Source of the DNA: Ficedula albicollis
Lineage: Eukaryota > Chordata > Aves > Passeriformes > Muscicapidae
Reading direction: 5' to 3'
Assembly: GCF_000247815.1 (NCBI RefSeq)
Contig: NC_021673.1
Span: forward strand, 106,221,174-106,285,173
Length of the DNA: 64,000 nucleotides
Each line of letters begins with the position of its first letter. The stretch's first letter is position 1. Shown here piece by piece: positions 38,338-51,300 of this stretch. A model generated the notes under the pieces. That model saw nothing but the letters and a program-made list of their open reading frames with translations. It had not been told where the DNA came from and did no database searches. The position numbers and the translations under genes were made by a program.

Positions 38338-40639
38338 TATGTCTAGCTTCTTTTGCTAAATTGGAGAAGCAAAGGTTTAAGTGGTCCATCCTGAATCCTG
38401 TCTTACTTCCACTTTCTGGGATCCTTTAGGAGTATATTTCTCATCCTAGTTCTGGTGTTGGCTACACAAAAGACAAAATGTAAGCAGAACACACTCTTGT
38501 ATATAAGTTTATGGAACTTCTTTATAATAATGTGATGGCACTGTGATGGCATTAACAATCTCCATTTCTATCAGTCTGTTTCCCTTCATCCCTAAAATGG
38601 CACACAAAACACACCCACTCCAGAATGTGATTCATATAGAAGTCTACCCTTGGCCAAGCCTGTACTCGACAGCTTTTGTGCTTTGCAGAGGATTAATTCG
38701 GGGGGCAGTCAAGGAGAGAACAACTGAAGACTGAAGCTGTTTGTATACACACAGATGTGTATTCCTGGGCTAACATCTCCCTGCCTGACCTCAGGAAGAT
38801 GAAACACAGCACTAGCTGCTGAGCCAGTGAGGCTCTTTGAACTGATAACCATGGCATGTTCTGTGATGTGGTTTGCCTGGAAACATATTTGTTTCTTTTG
38901 AAAATACAAAATACCAAAATGACATCAGTTGTAGTGTGCACTGAAAAACCTAGGCTAAGATGGCAAGCTGTTTTAGTCCATAAATGATTGCAGATGTTTG
39001 GGTGAGGCTGCAAAACACGAGGCTTTTCAAACATGTACATTTGGGGAAGGAAGCTAGGGACATATATAAACAAGAACATATTTGTTATATATTGCAGCCT
39101 GTCAGCTGGACCCTTTTCAGATTGGCAGTTATTAAAGATGTGCAAAAATAAGTGGAAACTATGATAGCTGCAATGCATCTGGTTTAGTGAGTGTTTTCTA
39201 TTTCTGACTCTGTAGGCTTTCCTCCCTTTGTCAGATGCCAGTTACATACTAAACACATAGAACTGTCAACAGGCTGAAGAAGAGGCTTAGGAGGTATACT
39301 GCTGGTTTTTATTATCACCAGATTGCAAAAGCATATAGCCTGAGCAGGCTAAATCCCAGCTCTGTGTCCCAGGAGCCTGCTTTGCTAAGTAGGATCTGGA
39401 TGGTACCAATTTAGAAAGCTGTTCTGTGATGCCCTTTAAGTGAATGAGTCATTTGCCAGAGTCACAGGCATGGGAACAGGATAGAAAGAAGAGCTACTAG
39501 ATGAAGAACTACTGGCATTAGGTCTTCCTTCTGATCTTCAAATTTGGGCTGTTTGGCTCTGAGTTCCAGAAGGAAGGTCCAAATGGTTCTTGCTGACACA
39601 GCATCAAGAAGGTGACTGGCAAGGGCTGTTGGAGGACATGGACACCTGCTTCCAAGCCATAGGAAAAAACAAGTTATCGTGTGCCTTCGCCTTCAAAAAG
39701 CCAATGGCTGGCAAAATCTGTCATGACAAATGATTTTTTGTGTCACGTCTTTGGGCCAAATTGCAGCTTTTTAATACCTTGTGATAATTCAAACAAATCC
39801 TTCAGCTGACTTGTTCAGCCTAACCCTCTATGCAGCTGAGGGCAGAGTGAGGAGGGCCTTGCTGAGATGTGTTTGCAGTCGTTCTGCAGCATTATCTCTA
39901 GTTATGTGTTAAGTTCCTATAAACCCAGCTACTGACATCTCTGCACTTCTCTGTTCATTACTTATGACAAATTAAAAATAAGGCTTTGAGTATCAACATA
40001 GCAGAAAATCTCATCATTCAGTTCTCTTAAAAATTAAACTGTCAAGCACTTTTTCAAAGTTGTCCTTTTTAGGAGAGTGCAACTTTTGCAATATGCAGTT
40101 GGAAGATGGATAACGTAATTTCTTTCCTGATCGGTGTTGTTCTTTTCTATTTGACAAACATTTTATTTAAAAGTGGGTTTGGTATAAATGTGCCAAAAAT
40201 GCTGATATTGAATTGCAGAAGGCTAGGGAAGAAAACGTCTTGTTTTTATGAATTGTGCAAAACTGTTCAGGTGTTTTGTTTTTACTCCATGGGTTCAAGA
40301 AGCAATGATGCAAATAAATCACAATAACTTTTAAAATTAAAATAAATTAAAATCCACAAAGGAATTGCAAATGATATCACATCAGACTAGTAAGTAATTG
40401 TACACAATTGAGACTAAAGAGTGAAAAAAAAAGTGTTTCAGGTACACAGTTCAAAAAACCCTCCATAAATACTGACTGTGTGTGCTAGAAGGCAAAATTT
40501 AGCCAGCGATTCCAAAATTCATTGCTGATATTCTGTCATTTATTCTTTTCTCAATACACTCGACTTCATAAATATGTTTCTGTTTAAAATGTCTTCTCAA
40601 TTTCTGAAAGGTTCAGTAAAACTTAGCAGCTGGGAGGAG
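38338..40639 (+). other. DLGAP1: Intronic unique sequence
   Basis: No gene is seen. The 161-codon minus-strand ORF at 38693-39178 has no recognisable domain and is regarded as chance. Confidence 0.7.
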
Positions 40640-41420
40640 AAAAAAGCACAAAGTCCTTGCAGGTTCTGTCCTGCAAGGACAGCACACCAAACAGCAGCAG
40701 ACAGCAACTTAGATTGAAACTGGTGCCCCAAGTGGCACCAGGGACCAAGGCTTTCATCAAGAGCAGAGTTATACATAGGAATAACTGAAAAATGGTGGGA
40801 CAACTCACATGACTGGAGAATTGTGATGGATGGAAGCAGCTGCTTCAAAAAGACAGGCAGGGCAAAACTGGAGGAGTCTCACTATTTGTCAAGGAGAACT
40901 TCTAATGCTGTGGCCTTTGGGTCAAGATTAGAGAAGTCATCTTCAAAGGGAATATTTCAGTAGGCAATTTCTACTGGCCTCCAAACCAAGACAATAAGAC
41001 CACCAAAGCCATATTTGTGTCACTTAAGCCAGCTTTGGAAGGTTAACAGAACCTGGTTCATGTGGCTGACTTCAGCTGTCCAGACATTTATTGGAAGAGC
41101 AGTACAGCAGCTCACGTTATCCATCAAGCTCCTGGAGTGCCTAGGAGGACTGCTTCCTCATACAAATATTAGAGATGTGCCAAGCAGGATTGAGGCACTG
41201 CTGGACTCACAAACCGAGAAAAACTGCTGTGAAATATCTTGGTCAGTGATAGCCTTGGCTACAGTGATCACAGTATGGTGGAGCTTGGGATGCTGCTGGG
41301 CATGCTGAAGGTTAGTGCTAAACCAAAGCTTTTAGACTTCAGAAGAGCAAACTTCAGCTCACTCAAAGCTCGGGTGGCAGGTGGGGCAGGTGGAAAGGGA
41401 GAGCGGTAGTGTCCTCTGGA
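40640..41420 (+). mobile_element. CR1 LINE ORF2 remnant, endonuclease part
   Basis: Conceptual translation with frameshifts gives the CR1 endonuclease landmarks in order. These are a DRQGK.GGVSLFVKENF-like segment (from about 40847), a GNFYWPPNQD-like segment (about 40965), ADFSCPDIYW at about 41065 (family: GDFNHPDICW), GYSDHSMVE at about 41257 (family: GCSDHEMVE), and LLDFRRANFSSL at about 41332 (family: LDFRRADF). Several in-frame stops and frameshifts make it inactive. The 179-codon antisense ORF at 41268-41807 is a shadow of this element. Confidence 0.85.
40653..40680. repeat. Inverted repeat, 11-bp arms, 6-nt spacer
   Basis: GTCCTTGCAGG at 40653-40663 and CCTGCAAGGAC at 40670-40680 are exact reverse complements. 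It sits at the 5' edge of the CR1 remnant. Confidence 0.9.
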
Positions 41421-41479
41421 ACCTTCCATGGAGCAAAAACATGCAAACAATCTGGAAAGCATTCTAAGAAGGGAAACAA

Positions 41480-41585
41480 GGACAGTCAAAAGGACTTGAA
41501 AGTCTGCCATATGAGGAAAGAAGTGGGTTTGTTTGGCCTTGAGAAAAGAAGGCTTAGAGGAGACCCTGTCTGAGAGAAGCTGCCA
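41480..41585 (+). mobile_element. CR1 LINE 3' region fragment
   Basis: AAGTCTGCCATATGAGGAAAG… followed by GGTTTGTTTGGCCTTGAGAAAAGAAGGCTTAGAGGAGACC matches the avian CR1 3' segment (GGTTGTTTAGCCTGGAGAAAAGGAGGCTCAGGGGAGACC). It follows the endonuclease remnant in the same orientation with the reverse transcriptase missing. It is either one element with an internal deletion or two insertions. Confidence 0.8.
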
Positions 41586-41978
41586 CTGCCATGCAAGTAA
41601 CATTAACACAAAGCAACAAGTACCTGATAGCAAGATGGAAGCATGATTGAAACAGAAGTGCTTGCTGGCATTTACTTTATGGCACCATCCAAGCTCCTGA
41701 GTCAGTAATTCCAGTAATTCTTGCAAGGCTGTACTCTCAGTAGTGATGGTGAGCATCAGAAGGAAGGGGAGACAACAGTGAAAAAGCTGTTGTGCTGCAA
41801 AATGCAAAGTGAATTTTTGGTTGCATCATGCAAAAGCATATGATTCTGCTTCACAGAATGTTTCTGTGCTTCAAGTGATGAGACTTTCACATACTGGTTG
41901 GTTCTGGGGTAAGATGTAAGCCTGGGTCATGTCCAAGCAGAATTTACCTGCAGTGATGGCAATAGCATGTCACACCAG
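41586..41978 (+). other. DLGAP1: Intronic sequence, possibly more CR1 remnant
   Basis: I see no gene here. Similarity to CR1 is too weak to call. Confidence 0.5.
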
Positions 41979-42104
41979 CAAGGACTAAAGACATGTTGGT
42001 GCTGGAGAAAATTCTCTATACTCTGGTTGTTTTGGTTTGATCAAGGACTAAAGACATGCTGGTGCTGGAGGAAATTCTCTATACTCTGGTTGTTTTGGTT
42101 TGAG
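41979..42104. repeat. Tandem duplication, 63 bp x 2
   Basis: CAAGGACTAAAGACATGTTG... at 41979-42041 recurs at 42042-42104 with two substitutions (TGTTGG/TGCTGG and GAGAAA/GAGGAA). The next duplication starts at its right edge. Confidence 0.95.
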
Positions 42105-42251
42105 GGAGGATGGCCACCTTCATGTTCCCATTTCTTGGGCAACAGCACATATCAAGCAGGCTGATCTCCACATCACAGGGAGCATGGCCACCTTCATGTT
42201 CCCATTTCTTGGGCAACAGCACATATCAAGCAGGCTGATCTCCACATCACA
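42104..42251. repeat. Tandem duplication, 74 bp x 2
   Basis: GGGAGGATGGCCACCTTCATG... at 42104-42177 recurs at 42178-42251 with one visible difference (GGAGGATGG/GGAGCATGG). Confidence 0.95.
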
Positions 42252-45200
42252 CTAAACTAAACATTGTTGGCAATTACTTTGAAACAGCTTATTCTTTAGT
42301 AAATGCCATCTTGATGACATTATTTGATGTATTGGTCTAGAAGCTATATTAAGTGTGGAATCTGTGTTCCTATTTAAATCTCCCAGTCACAAGAGGCAAT
42401 AGCCCATAAACATTTGGAGGAGGGCTTGCTTTGCCAAGGTGCTATGCAGACATGGTAGCTCTCCTGTAGAACCAATGGGTTTGCTTAATCACCTAGTATG
42501 CCAGAAGGGGTTTTATGAGGCTTTGCAAGATGTAATCCAGAGAACCTCATGGGTTTTTTCTCCTTTTTATTCTGCCTTGGACTAGAAGATAATTTCAGAT
42601 TGAGGCATCTGTAGCATATGTTTTCTGCAGAGCTGGTGATAATAGAAAGGCTTCAGTGAGGTCCCTGTATGAGTTACGTCACTTGTTTTTTGACTCGGCA
42701 ATCAGAGAGGAGCTAGCGAGGAAGCCTGCTGTCAGTGCTGGAGAAAGGATGTAGGTCCTGGCAGCCAGCCCAGGCCTGCTCAGCAGATCAAAGGCTCTTC
42801 CCTTGGCTCCCATAGCAGCCGGAAAAGCAGCTGCCCAGTACCCTTTCAGCATCCTTCGTTCCTTTCTCCTCTGCCAGCAAATAACTTCTTTTTTGCTCCC
42901 CACCTCAGCAATAGTCCCTTTTTTCCCTCCTTGGTATCCTGCCAAGCAAGGTCCTTTTATGGACAGTGCTTGTGTTTACTACCTGCAGATCCCAGGACCA
43001 GCCAGTGGAAACGCACTGGGAATACTCTGGTTCTTACATGCTCCTCCCTTCTCCCAGCTGCGACTTTAACCTGGAAGATGAGGCAAAGCTGAAAGGAACA
43101 AGCCATGGTTATAAACCACATGCTGTTTTCCAAGCCAGCCTGATGGAAGATTTGAATTTGGAAAAGTGTTTTCTGTGCCAAAATAGCATAACAGCCATGC
43201 TTTGAAACTCTTCCCACTCACCTCCCAGAAAAAATAAATAATGTGGCTTTTTTGCGGGCTTCTCCGTGGTGGTTTTTCCTTTGTAAATATGACTGCCTGC
43301 CTCCAAAGCTGTTGCTTGTCAGTGCTGCTCCTCACTGTCCCTGTTAACTGGTTCCGGGTGGGAAGTTTGTCCGCCATGAAGAGAGTCAAGCAGACATGTC
43401 AGAGAACTGCAGACTCTGCAGGAAGAGCACTGTGTCTGCAAGAATACTGTGTCTGCTATTACACTGCTGTTTCTGCTTCAGTTACACTATGGGCTGGTTG
43501 ACAGGAGCATTTAAAAACAGCAGCACTGAGCTTCAAAGGCTCATGCAGCCCTTACATACCAAATTACTGCTAAATAGGGGATGAAAGCCTGACCCCTGAG
43601 TGCCCCGCTGGCAGTGTCTGCATCACCAGCACCTCTTCTCCTCCCCGGTTTTGAGAGCTGATCAGCCCATGGTTGGTGGATAAGCTGTCCTGCACAGTCT
43701 GCTAAAGGTCTTTAAAATATTTTTGTAGTTGCTCTTGTAAGCACTGCGAGGCACTCCAGCCTGCAGTCACAGCTGCACTGTGGATACGAGCTTTTCCTTG
43801 CTCAGTAAGCAGTCCCCGGGCTTGGGTTTGCTGACTAATTATCTGCCGTCATCAAGATTAGTATGGGAGTGATGGTTTAAAAGATCTTTGTTCCCAATGT
43901 GAGTTTCTAATGCCTATTAAAGCTATGAGTGTTTGGGAGCTCCTCTGGGGAGCTCTTCTCCCTGTGTTCACACGCTGCTAATAACACCTTCATAAAGTTT
44001 TCCCTACTACAGATTGCCAGTAATTAATAATATTCAATATAGGAGCATCAGAAACAGTTAATGCATGTGACTGGAGGCTGGCCCAGAGTCTAGCCCAGAT
44101 GCTTAGTAGACAATTTGTTCTTTGCCTTAGTTTCTCCTTCAGTAAAATCAAGAGAATATGAGACTTAGTAATGTCAAATGTTTATGGGTGGGTGGTGGAA
44201 ACCATTGGAAATGACAGGTGCAGAAGCATAACAGGTTATGTTCCATAGCTTTCCTTATTATAACTGATGCTTTCATAATGGAATCTAGTTTCCTAATTCA
44301 TCTTTTGCATAAATATGCCTTATTAGACAGTAGTGGCACTGTGGGTGGAGTTGGTATAAGTGGGGAGAGTGAACTGCAGGATCATTATCACCAGAAATAC
44401 ATATAATTGTTTATTATCATACCTCTAACGAGGCACAATTATTCATGTAAATATTTTCTTGTTGTTGTTCTTAATTGTTCTTCTCCATGTGCCTTGCAAA
44501 ACTACTCATGAGTCCAGTGAGGCACCACTATGACGGCAAAGCAGTGGAGCCCCTTGAGTATGTGCAGGCTTTTCTTTCCACCTCTATTTTCTGACTTCTC
44601 TGCCTTTATTGACATCTTCCCACTTGCCTCCTCTTTCCTCCCTGTGTGTCTGGTTTCGTCTTTACTACAACTAAAACAAATAATTTTGATGAAACAAATA
44701 TAAAGAAGGGAGGCAAAACACTCTTTTGTGTTTTGTTTAGTAGTGAAACATGCAGCATTATAAAATACCAGAACCCCAATGACTCTGTAGGAAAATTCAG
44801 GTAACAAGTAAAACAAATGGATACCCAGAGTAAACATGTGGATGCACCAGGCAGGATTCAATTCAAGACCATGATGTGTCTTTATCCCAGGAGAGACAGT
44901 CATAGGCCCTGGACTTCAACAGTTTTTAGAATTCTGGAAAATTAATCATTAGAGTAAGTTTGTAAAGGATTTCAAGGAGTGGGTGAAGAAAGTAATTTGT
45001 CTTGAGAGAACATCTCAGTGCTTTCTTGATCTTTTTACTGTCCCGGTAAATCATTTATCAGGGCAAACTTTCAGAAAACTCCCACACAAACTATGCTAGA
45101 CAGAGTGTCCCAAAAGTAACATTACTCCTCTTTTATGCTTTCCAGACCTAAAAGAAGAAAGTCGGTAATACCAGGGTGGTACAGGCCTCTGCTTGATAGT

Positions 45201-45267
45201 GTGAGGGCTTAAAAGCTTCTATTTTCTGAAATGTGAATTGTTCAGGACTATTTCAGGATGTTCATTT
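42252..45267 (+). other. DLGAP1: Intronic unique sequence (no gene seen)
   Basis: The region 42690-43260 has overlapping short ORFs on both strands with no recognisable product. The stretch 43800-44050 has TAATTA-type motifs and looks a little less AT-drifted. It could be a conserved enhancer, but I cannot test this. Confidence 0.65.
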
Positions 45268-45367
45268 CTCATTCAACCTTAATTTTATGTGTTTTGTTTC
45301 TGTGATACCTGACACACCTCATTTAACCTTGATTTTATGTGTTTTGTTTCTGTGATACCTGACACAA
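45268..45367. repeat. Tandem duplication, 50 bp x 2
   Basis: CTCATTCAACCTTAATTTTATG... at 45268-45317 recurs at 45318-45367 with two substitutions. Confidence 0.92.
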
Positions 45368-46107
45368 AATTCAAAATCGTACCACCGTGTGAGATCTTTT
45401 CTCTTTTGAATTATTAAAATGGAATATAACCTTGTTTTTCCCCCATTAATTTTTCTGGTTGATTTCACTAGCTTAGAGCAGAGGTGTGGTTTGGAAGGCT
45501 CAGATTTTAAAATATTAAGAGAAAGGGGGGAAAAAAAAAGCGAAAAGGAGGAATTTCTCTGTGCACATCAGAGGCCCCCAGAAAATCTGGGGTCGCATAC
45601 ATGACTTCTGGAAGGATACATTTTAACTTGGGTTCATTAGTTATGAGTTTTGCTCTGGTCTAAAATATCCCAAACTATTCACTATTATTTGTATACTGCA
45701 TCAACTCCACATCTGGAGTAACAATAATGAGGTATTAAAAAGGAATTTCTCTCTATTTATATTTTGAGTTTCAATCACTTCAGTTGCAATTGATTTATTA
45801 CAGGAATATTAATTTAATTCAGGGACCAGAGCTTTGAGAGCTTTCCAATAAAGTGTTAATATTGGCAATACAAATGGGACTATGAGGAATAATGGATAAT
45901 TTCTATTATTGCTTTGTCCACGGCTGTAACCGTTTTCTCATCATAGATGTTAGCACATTGTGAAAGAGAATAGTGCAAGTGTCACAAGGAATAACTTTGT
46001 GTTCATTTTAGCAAGAAAAACAAAAGCAGGTGTTGAAAGAGTTTCGTGTAAATGAGAAGTATATGCTCAGAGAAAGTAGCTATACATGCAAGAGAAATGT
46101 ACCTTTA

Positions 46108-46110
<3 letters not shown>
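45368..46110 (+). other. DLGAP1: Intronic unique sequence
   Basis: No gene or recognised repeat. Confidence 0.7.
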
Positions 46111-46166
<56 letters not shown>

Positions 46167-46167
46167 T
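46111..46167. repeat. (TTA)n microsatellite, about 19 units
   Basis: An uninterrupted TTA array, likely to be length-polymorphic. Confidence 0.97.
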
Positions 46168-48074
46168 ACACATAGCATGAACTGATAGATTTTAATAAAG
46201 CTCCTTCATCCTAATTATGTAATTAGCCACAGCCTCACTTCCCGTGGGCTCTGAGAAGCCTGGAGAAACTGAAAAGAGATGAAACAGCAGGGAAGGTGGA
46301 GATTACGGAGAGAGAAGCAATCCAGGGGAGAACACACTACATCTGCTTTGTTTCTCATGGAAAAATTGTTCTCACCCTTGCCAGCCTTGAAACTTGGAGA
46401 TTTTAATTGTGGACTGAAAATAAGAAACCTGTGGTTTTCTCATCCAGATGGACTTCCCCTGCCTACCCACAACATCTGTGAAGCAACTATGGTGTTCTAA
46501 GCTCTCCCAAACCTCGAATTTTACAACTAATTTTCTAGAAGAACTGCTTGAAACAAAGTGACAAGAGCTGTATAAAGTTATTGTAACATGTAATTCATGA
46601 GTGTCAAATATGATGCTTAAAGTCCACCCCACCCCCCCACACCCCCCCACCCTGGTACCTATCCATCCCCCAGCTCACCAAGAAAATGGGATTCCCCTCA
46701 CTGCAGACAGTATTTACCTGGCACACGGACCAGCTCCTTGTGCCCTTACTCTCCTCTGCTCTAGGACTGTGTCTGTCTCTTCTACCTCTGTGTCTCAGGA
46801 AGACAAAGTTAGCATTAAAGCAAACATGGCTGCAAAATCCCTTCCACACAGCAGCTATTTCTAACAAGCTGCTGTGAAGGAATTTCTGCTAAAAACAGAA
46901 TAGGGATAAAAAAGAGCTGATATCTCAAAATACTTTCCTCATTGCAGCAGTCAGCTGACGAGGAAGGTCAGGAGAGAACAGCATAATGCTCTTCTCAGGT
47001 AACGTGGGCTAAGGGGAAAAAGGTAGGAGACACTGAAATGTGTTCATAAAGGAGAGAAGGAAACCTCCAGATGCACAAAGAGGAGAAGCTAATGTGCCTT
47101 CAAAGTACATTTAACGTGGGATTGCTGACATGTCATCACAAGCACCAGCACAGAGCTATTACATGGGTCACTGCAGGGACAGGGTTACCGTGCCCTTCTG
47201 TAATCCTGTTGGATATATTTTATATTTAACTTTGCCGTTGAATTCCACCCTGAATAATGTTTGGTGTAGGAATAAGTGCTGCAGCATTCCATTTTTTTTT
47301 AATTCTCACCTGGCAACAGGACTTGTAACCCCAACTGCCCCCATATAATTTTTGTCTGAAAAGTAATGTAAAGTCTCTTTGAATAGTATCCTTCACTCTT
47401 TACAGGTATTTTTCATGGGAAGTTCAAAGAGAACTTTTCATTTTTCAGATACTCACTCATGTTGTTTTTGCAGGTGCTTTACAAAAGTTTCCATTAACAA
47501 ATAAACAGTAAGAGTCAGGTGAGATGAAAATTGCTCAGCCACAAACCATCAACACTGAATACTCTAAGGTACAGTTGGAGTTGCTTAACAAGTGCTAAAA
47601 TCTGACCTAGTTCCATAAGAGGTGCTATAGAATGACGCTGCACATAACAAAAAATACCAAAAATCTTTTTCCAAGCTTTGTGAATAGCAGAAGAGGTGCT
47701 ATGTTCCTTATTGGTTACAAATACTTTTAACCAAAGATGCTTCTTAATGCAGTTAGGAATATCTCTTAATGCAGAGAATGCAGTTCACTGCATTCTCACA
47801 CACACTCACAGTCTTCTATGGTCCAAAATACAGAACCATCCTTCTTCTTTTCCACCAAAAAAAAAAGTGGTTTTAGAAGCAAGCAAAAAGAAACCAAAAA
47901 GCAGCAGCACTTCAAACATGTTACTGATGTCAGACAACTTGTGGCAAAAAACCAAATATAACACCTTCAAACTTCCAGTTCTCATAGTTGGATTTTGGTA
48001 TGGATATGGTGGGAGGGAGTTGAGACAATGTCAGGATCTAAACTGTATGTGCTCCAAGATTTGTACAGAAACTA
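46168..48074 (+). other. DLGAP1: Intronic unique sequence (no gene seen)
   Basis: Contains a C-rich tract at 46623-46652 and a small hairpin, GAGAATGCA-GTTCAC-TGCATTCTC, at 47774-47797. The 129-codon ORF at 47696-48085 has no recognisable domain. Confidence 0.7.
46623..46652. repeat. C-rich low-complexity tract
   Basis: CCACCCC and ACCCCCCC units. The opposite strand has four closely spaced G runs and could form a quadruplex. Confidence 0.85.
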
Positions 48075-48316
48075 ATGAGCCCTGACTTGCCTGGGATCCT
48101 AGGGTGAGCCCTGGCTTGCCTGGGATCCTAGGAAACAAGACTTTCTGGGAATGTTTCCATTGAAGGAAGACACAGCATCAGCAGGTCAACAGCTGCCTTT
48201 GTTGGGGACAATGAGCCCTGACTTGCCTGGGATCCTAGGAAACAGGACTTTCTGGGAATGTTTCCATTGAAGGAAGACACAGCATCAGCAGGTCAACAGC
48301 TGCCTTTGTTGGGGAC
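48075..48316. repeat. Nested tandem duplication (30-bp step plus 107-bp unit)
   Basis: TGAGCCCTGACTTGCCTGGG occurs at 48075, recurs with one change at 48105, and again at 48212. The last two copies extend through a 107-bp unit ending GTTGGGGACA. Differences are ACAAGACT/ACAGGACT and GGCTTG/GACTTG. Confidence 0.93.
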
Positions 48317-51300
48317 ACCTGCCCAGCAGCAGTCACTAAGTCCATCCATGGGTTCCCCTTTGGTGCCAGTATGAAGAATATCCCAAAAACACCTGTGCCT
48401 GAGCTCTGCCTCCCTTGTCTGGGTCACTTGTGCAAGAGGTCACAACCCTGAGCTGTGCAGGTGGTTCTTAGGACACACACCCTGAGCAAGACTCACCAAC
48501 TACAACTTGTTAAGCACAGAAGCAATCTTAGTAGCTTCATGTATTTGACAGTGGTGACCTTGCATCAATTCAGAGTTTATATATTTCCTTAGAAAACCTC
48601 TCACTATTTTTGAAAGCAGTAGAAGTAATGGATATTTCTTTCTGCTTGTTGATAAATACATTGAAGAGTGTGAATAAAATCCAGACAAGATGTTGCTTGG
48701 GTCAGAAGCCATTATATTTGAAGAAGTCCTTGACATCTTCTGGAACAGAAGACATCTTGCTGTTTTTTTTTTTTTTTATTTTATTTTTAATGTATCAGAC
48801 TCACAAAAGTAAGGATCTATTTACAAACCTATCTGAACAAATAGCTCCAAAGACAAAAGGTAATTGCCTAATGACTGCCACTGTGGTAGCAACAAAAATT
48901 TAATTATTAATGGTAAGACTTCATCTCCACCATTTTTGCAGACTATTATGCCTTGTGGGATAGAGAATGTGCTTCATTAGGGGCTTCTCTTAAAAAAACA
49001 AATGCAAACCATATGCACGTTCAGCTCAAGGTCTTTACCTCAGAAGTAATTATGTCCATAGCTACACGCTGCCTGTTAGCTAAATGTCATTCAAGGTCTT
49101 CCTTGTAATATTAGAAGCATGAGTAATACCAGATTAACCAAGTTCCTGAAAAGTATTTTGAGGGCTATTCTTTAAAGCAAATTAGATTGTGGGACATTGC
49201 TGAAGGCAGGGAGAGGACAGTGGAAACCTTAAGGAACTAAGCAGTCCTCTTGACATTTACTGCAGAGTTGTCTGTGTGTTGTTAGGCACAGGGCTTTTGC
49301 ATGTGACTAAGAGCCACATGTACATGAAGAGAGAGTAAAAAAAACGAAATTTGGGGGAAGTTAGTTCAAATGATGCCTACACATTTGGGATCTCCGAGGT
49401 TGAGGGTAGCAAGTGCACAGGCTAAGGTTCAAAGTTCCAATGAGACACAGAGAGGAATCACAATACTCAGAAACACAGCCCCTTGTTTGGCAGAAAATAA
49501 AATAAAGAAGCATGAGTGTGGAAGCATATGTATTGTGTTAAGCATAGGTATTGTGTATTGTCCTTAAATGTAGTTGCAGGTAAAAGGGGATTCTGCTATA
49601 AAGAAAGAACCATATCTCTACTCAGTTCTTTGGCAATTTAGCTACTGTCTGTTTCATCAAATAGGAGAGATATTCACCCTCACAAGGCACTCCCTCAGAT
49701 CTGGGGACATTAACCAATTGCAGTTTAAAGAAACTTGGAGTGGGCATGAATGAGTAAAGACAGAAGAGTGTGAGTCTCACACAGCATGTGTGAGAGAGAG
49801 AGGGAGAGCTGCTCTTTCTTGTGGGAGTTAAGCTGGGAAATGATGCCTGTCCTTAGGTATTATGTGAGGGAAGCCCAGTGTTGGGTCGGTTCCAGTGTAA
49901 CCCTTGCAGTGCCAGATCTGACTTCTGATGGCAGCCACGTGGCCTTGAGTCTGTGAAGTGGCACAAAGCTGGCAGCTGCCGGGTTGCACAGTCCCATATG
50001 AGATCACCCTATGTACAGGGCAGCACTGAGTGGTCCTCAGAGAGACAACAGTGTGTTATGCATCACAAACTGCTTAGTGTCCTGCCACAGTGACCCCCCA
50101 TTCCCAGAAAAGCACCTGCCCATGGCTGGTCAGTGGGGCTGTGGATGTGCTGGAAAAATGATGGTGTGTTCTTACTACGTGATATATGTGTACACAGTCA
50201 CATAACTGGATCTCTTTCTTTTCAACTTATACCTGTGTAGTTCTGTTGACCTTGGTGGATTTATCCAGGTGTATGTCAGGCCAGAATCAAAGCCTCTGCT
50301 GTCAGTGAAAAGGCAGTCAGAAGCTGGGCTGGTGTTCTAAACACAGCACATGATTACTAGGAGAAATGACTTGGCAGGAGTTGAAGCACCAGACATACAG
50401 AAAATGTTTGCTTTGAAATTCCAGAGACTTGACTGTCCCTTTGGTTTTTTGGAATGCTTTGATTTAGTCATGTGGGGTGGGAGCTGGCTGTAACCTTGCA
50501 AGGGCACTGAGAACAGTACCTCTTGTGCAGCTACGGGAGATGTGAAGGGAATTAACTGTCAGCAAGCTTCAGGGAGACAGCAGATGTATACGTGGTTAAG
50601 AGGAGTTTGGCTGGCTTGTAAAATTTATTTCCATCAAGAAAGATCAAAAGTGTATAAAATATGTAATCCTTGGATGTGTAATGTATAACAGGACATAGCA
50701 GTGTAAGTGAGGGAAGAGCAAATTCATTGCATGCGAATGGCTGAACAGTTTCACTCTTAATTACTTGAGAGCAGGAAAAAAGAAGGCTCCTGCAGTTTCC
50801 GTGATTACAAATTGCACACGCCCACAAGGAACTCGGGATTTGGTGCATTTTAGTAATCCATTTTGTGATTCATTTTCAGAAGTAAACATTGCGAGCCAAC
50901 TGTGCTTGCTTTTGGGGTGCAGTTTACAGGACAACCCTTGCATCAGCAGAAGGAGCCATTGACGCAGACCTCCTTGCTGTGCTTGAGTGCCCGCCTGATT
51001 TACTCACATGCTCATCAGCTAAGGTGGCTTGTGTGCATTTGCTGCTTCTACGTGTGTCACTAGCTCAAGCATGAGTGTAGATGGTGCTCCCCCAAAAAAA
51101 TTTCGGTGTCAGAAAAGCAGCAGTGGGACTGGATGCTGTTCCCATGTTGCCAGGGGCTCCTGCTAGACTCCTACCCCATTACACATCCAGCACCAAAGCC
51201 TACATTCCTGGTGTACACACTGGACATTGCTAATGAGATTTGCATGAGAGGAGAGAAAAAAAACACCTGGCTGAAATTTCCTCACAATAGCTTCAGTAAT

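Noticed and set aside
38693..39178. 161-codon minus-strand ORF
   Set aside because: No domain, no conservation signal visible, and it lies in a CpG-poor intron, so it is likely chance.
41268..41807. 179-codon minus-strand ORF
   Set aside because: It runs antisense to the CR1 endonuclease remnant and is explained by that element.
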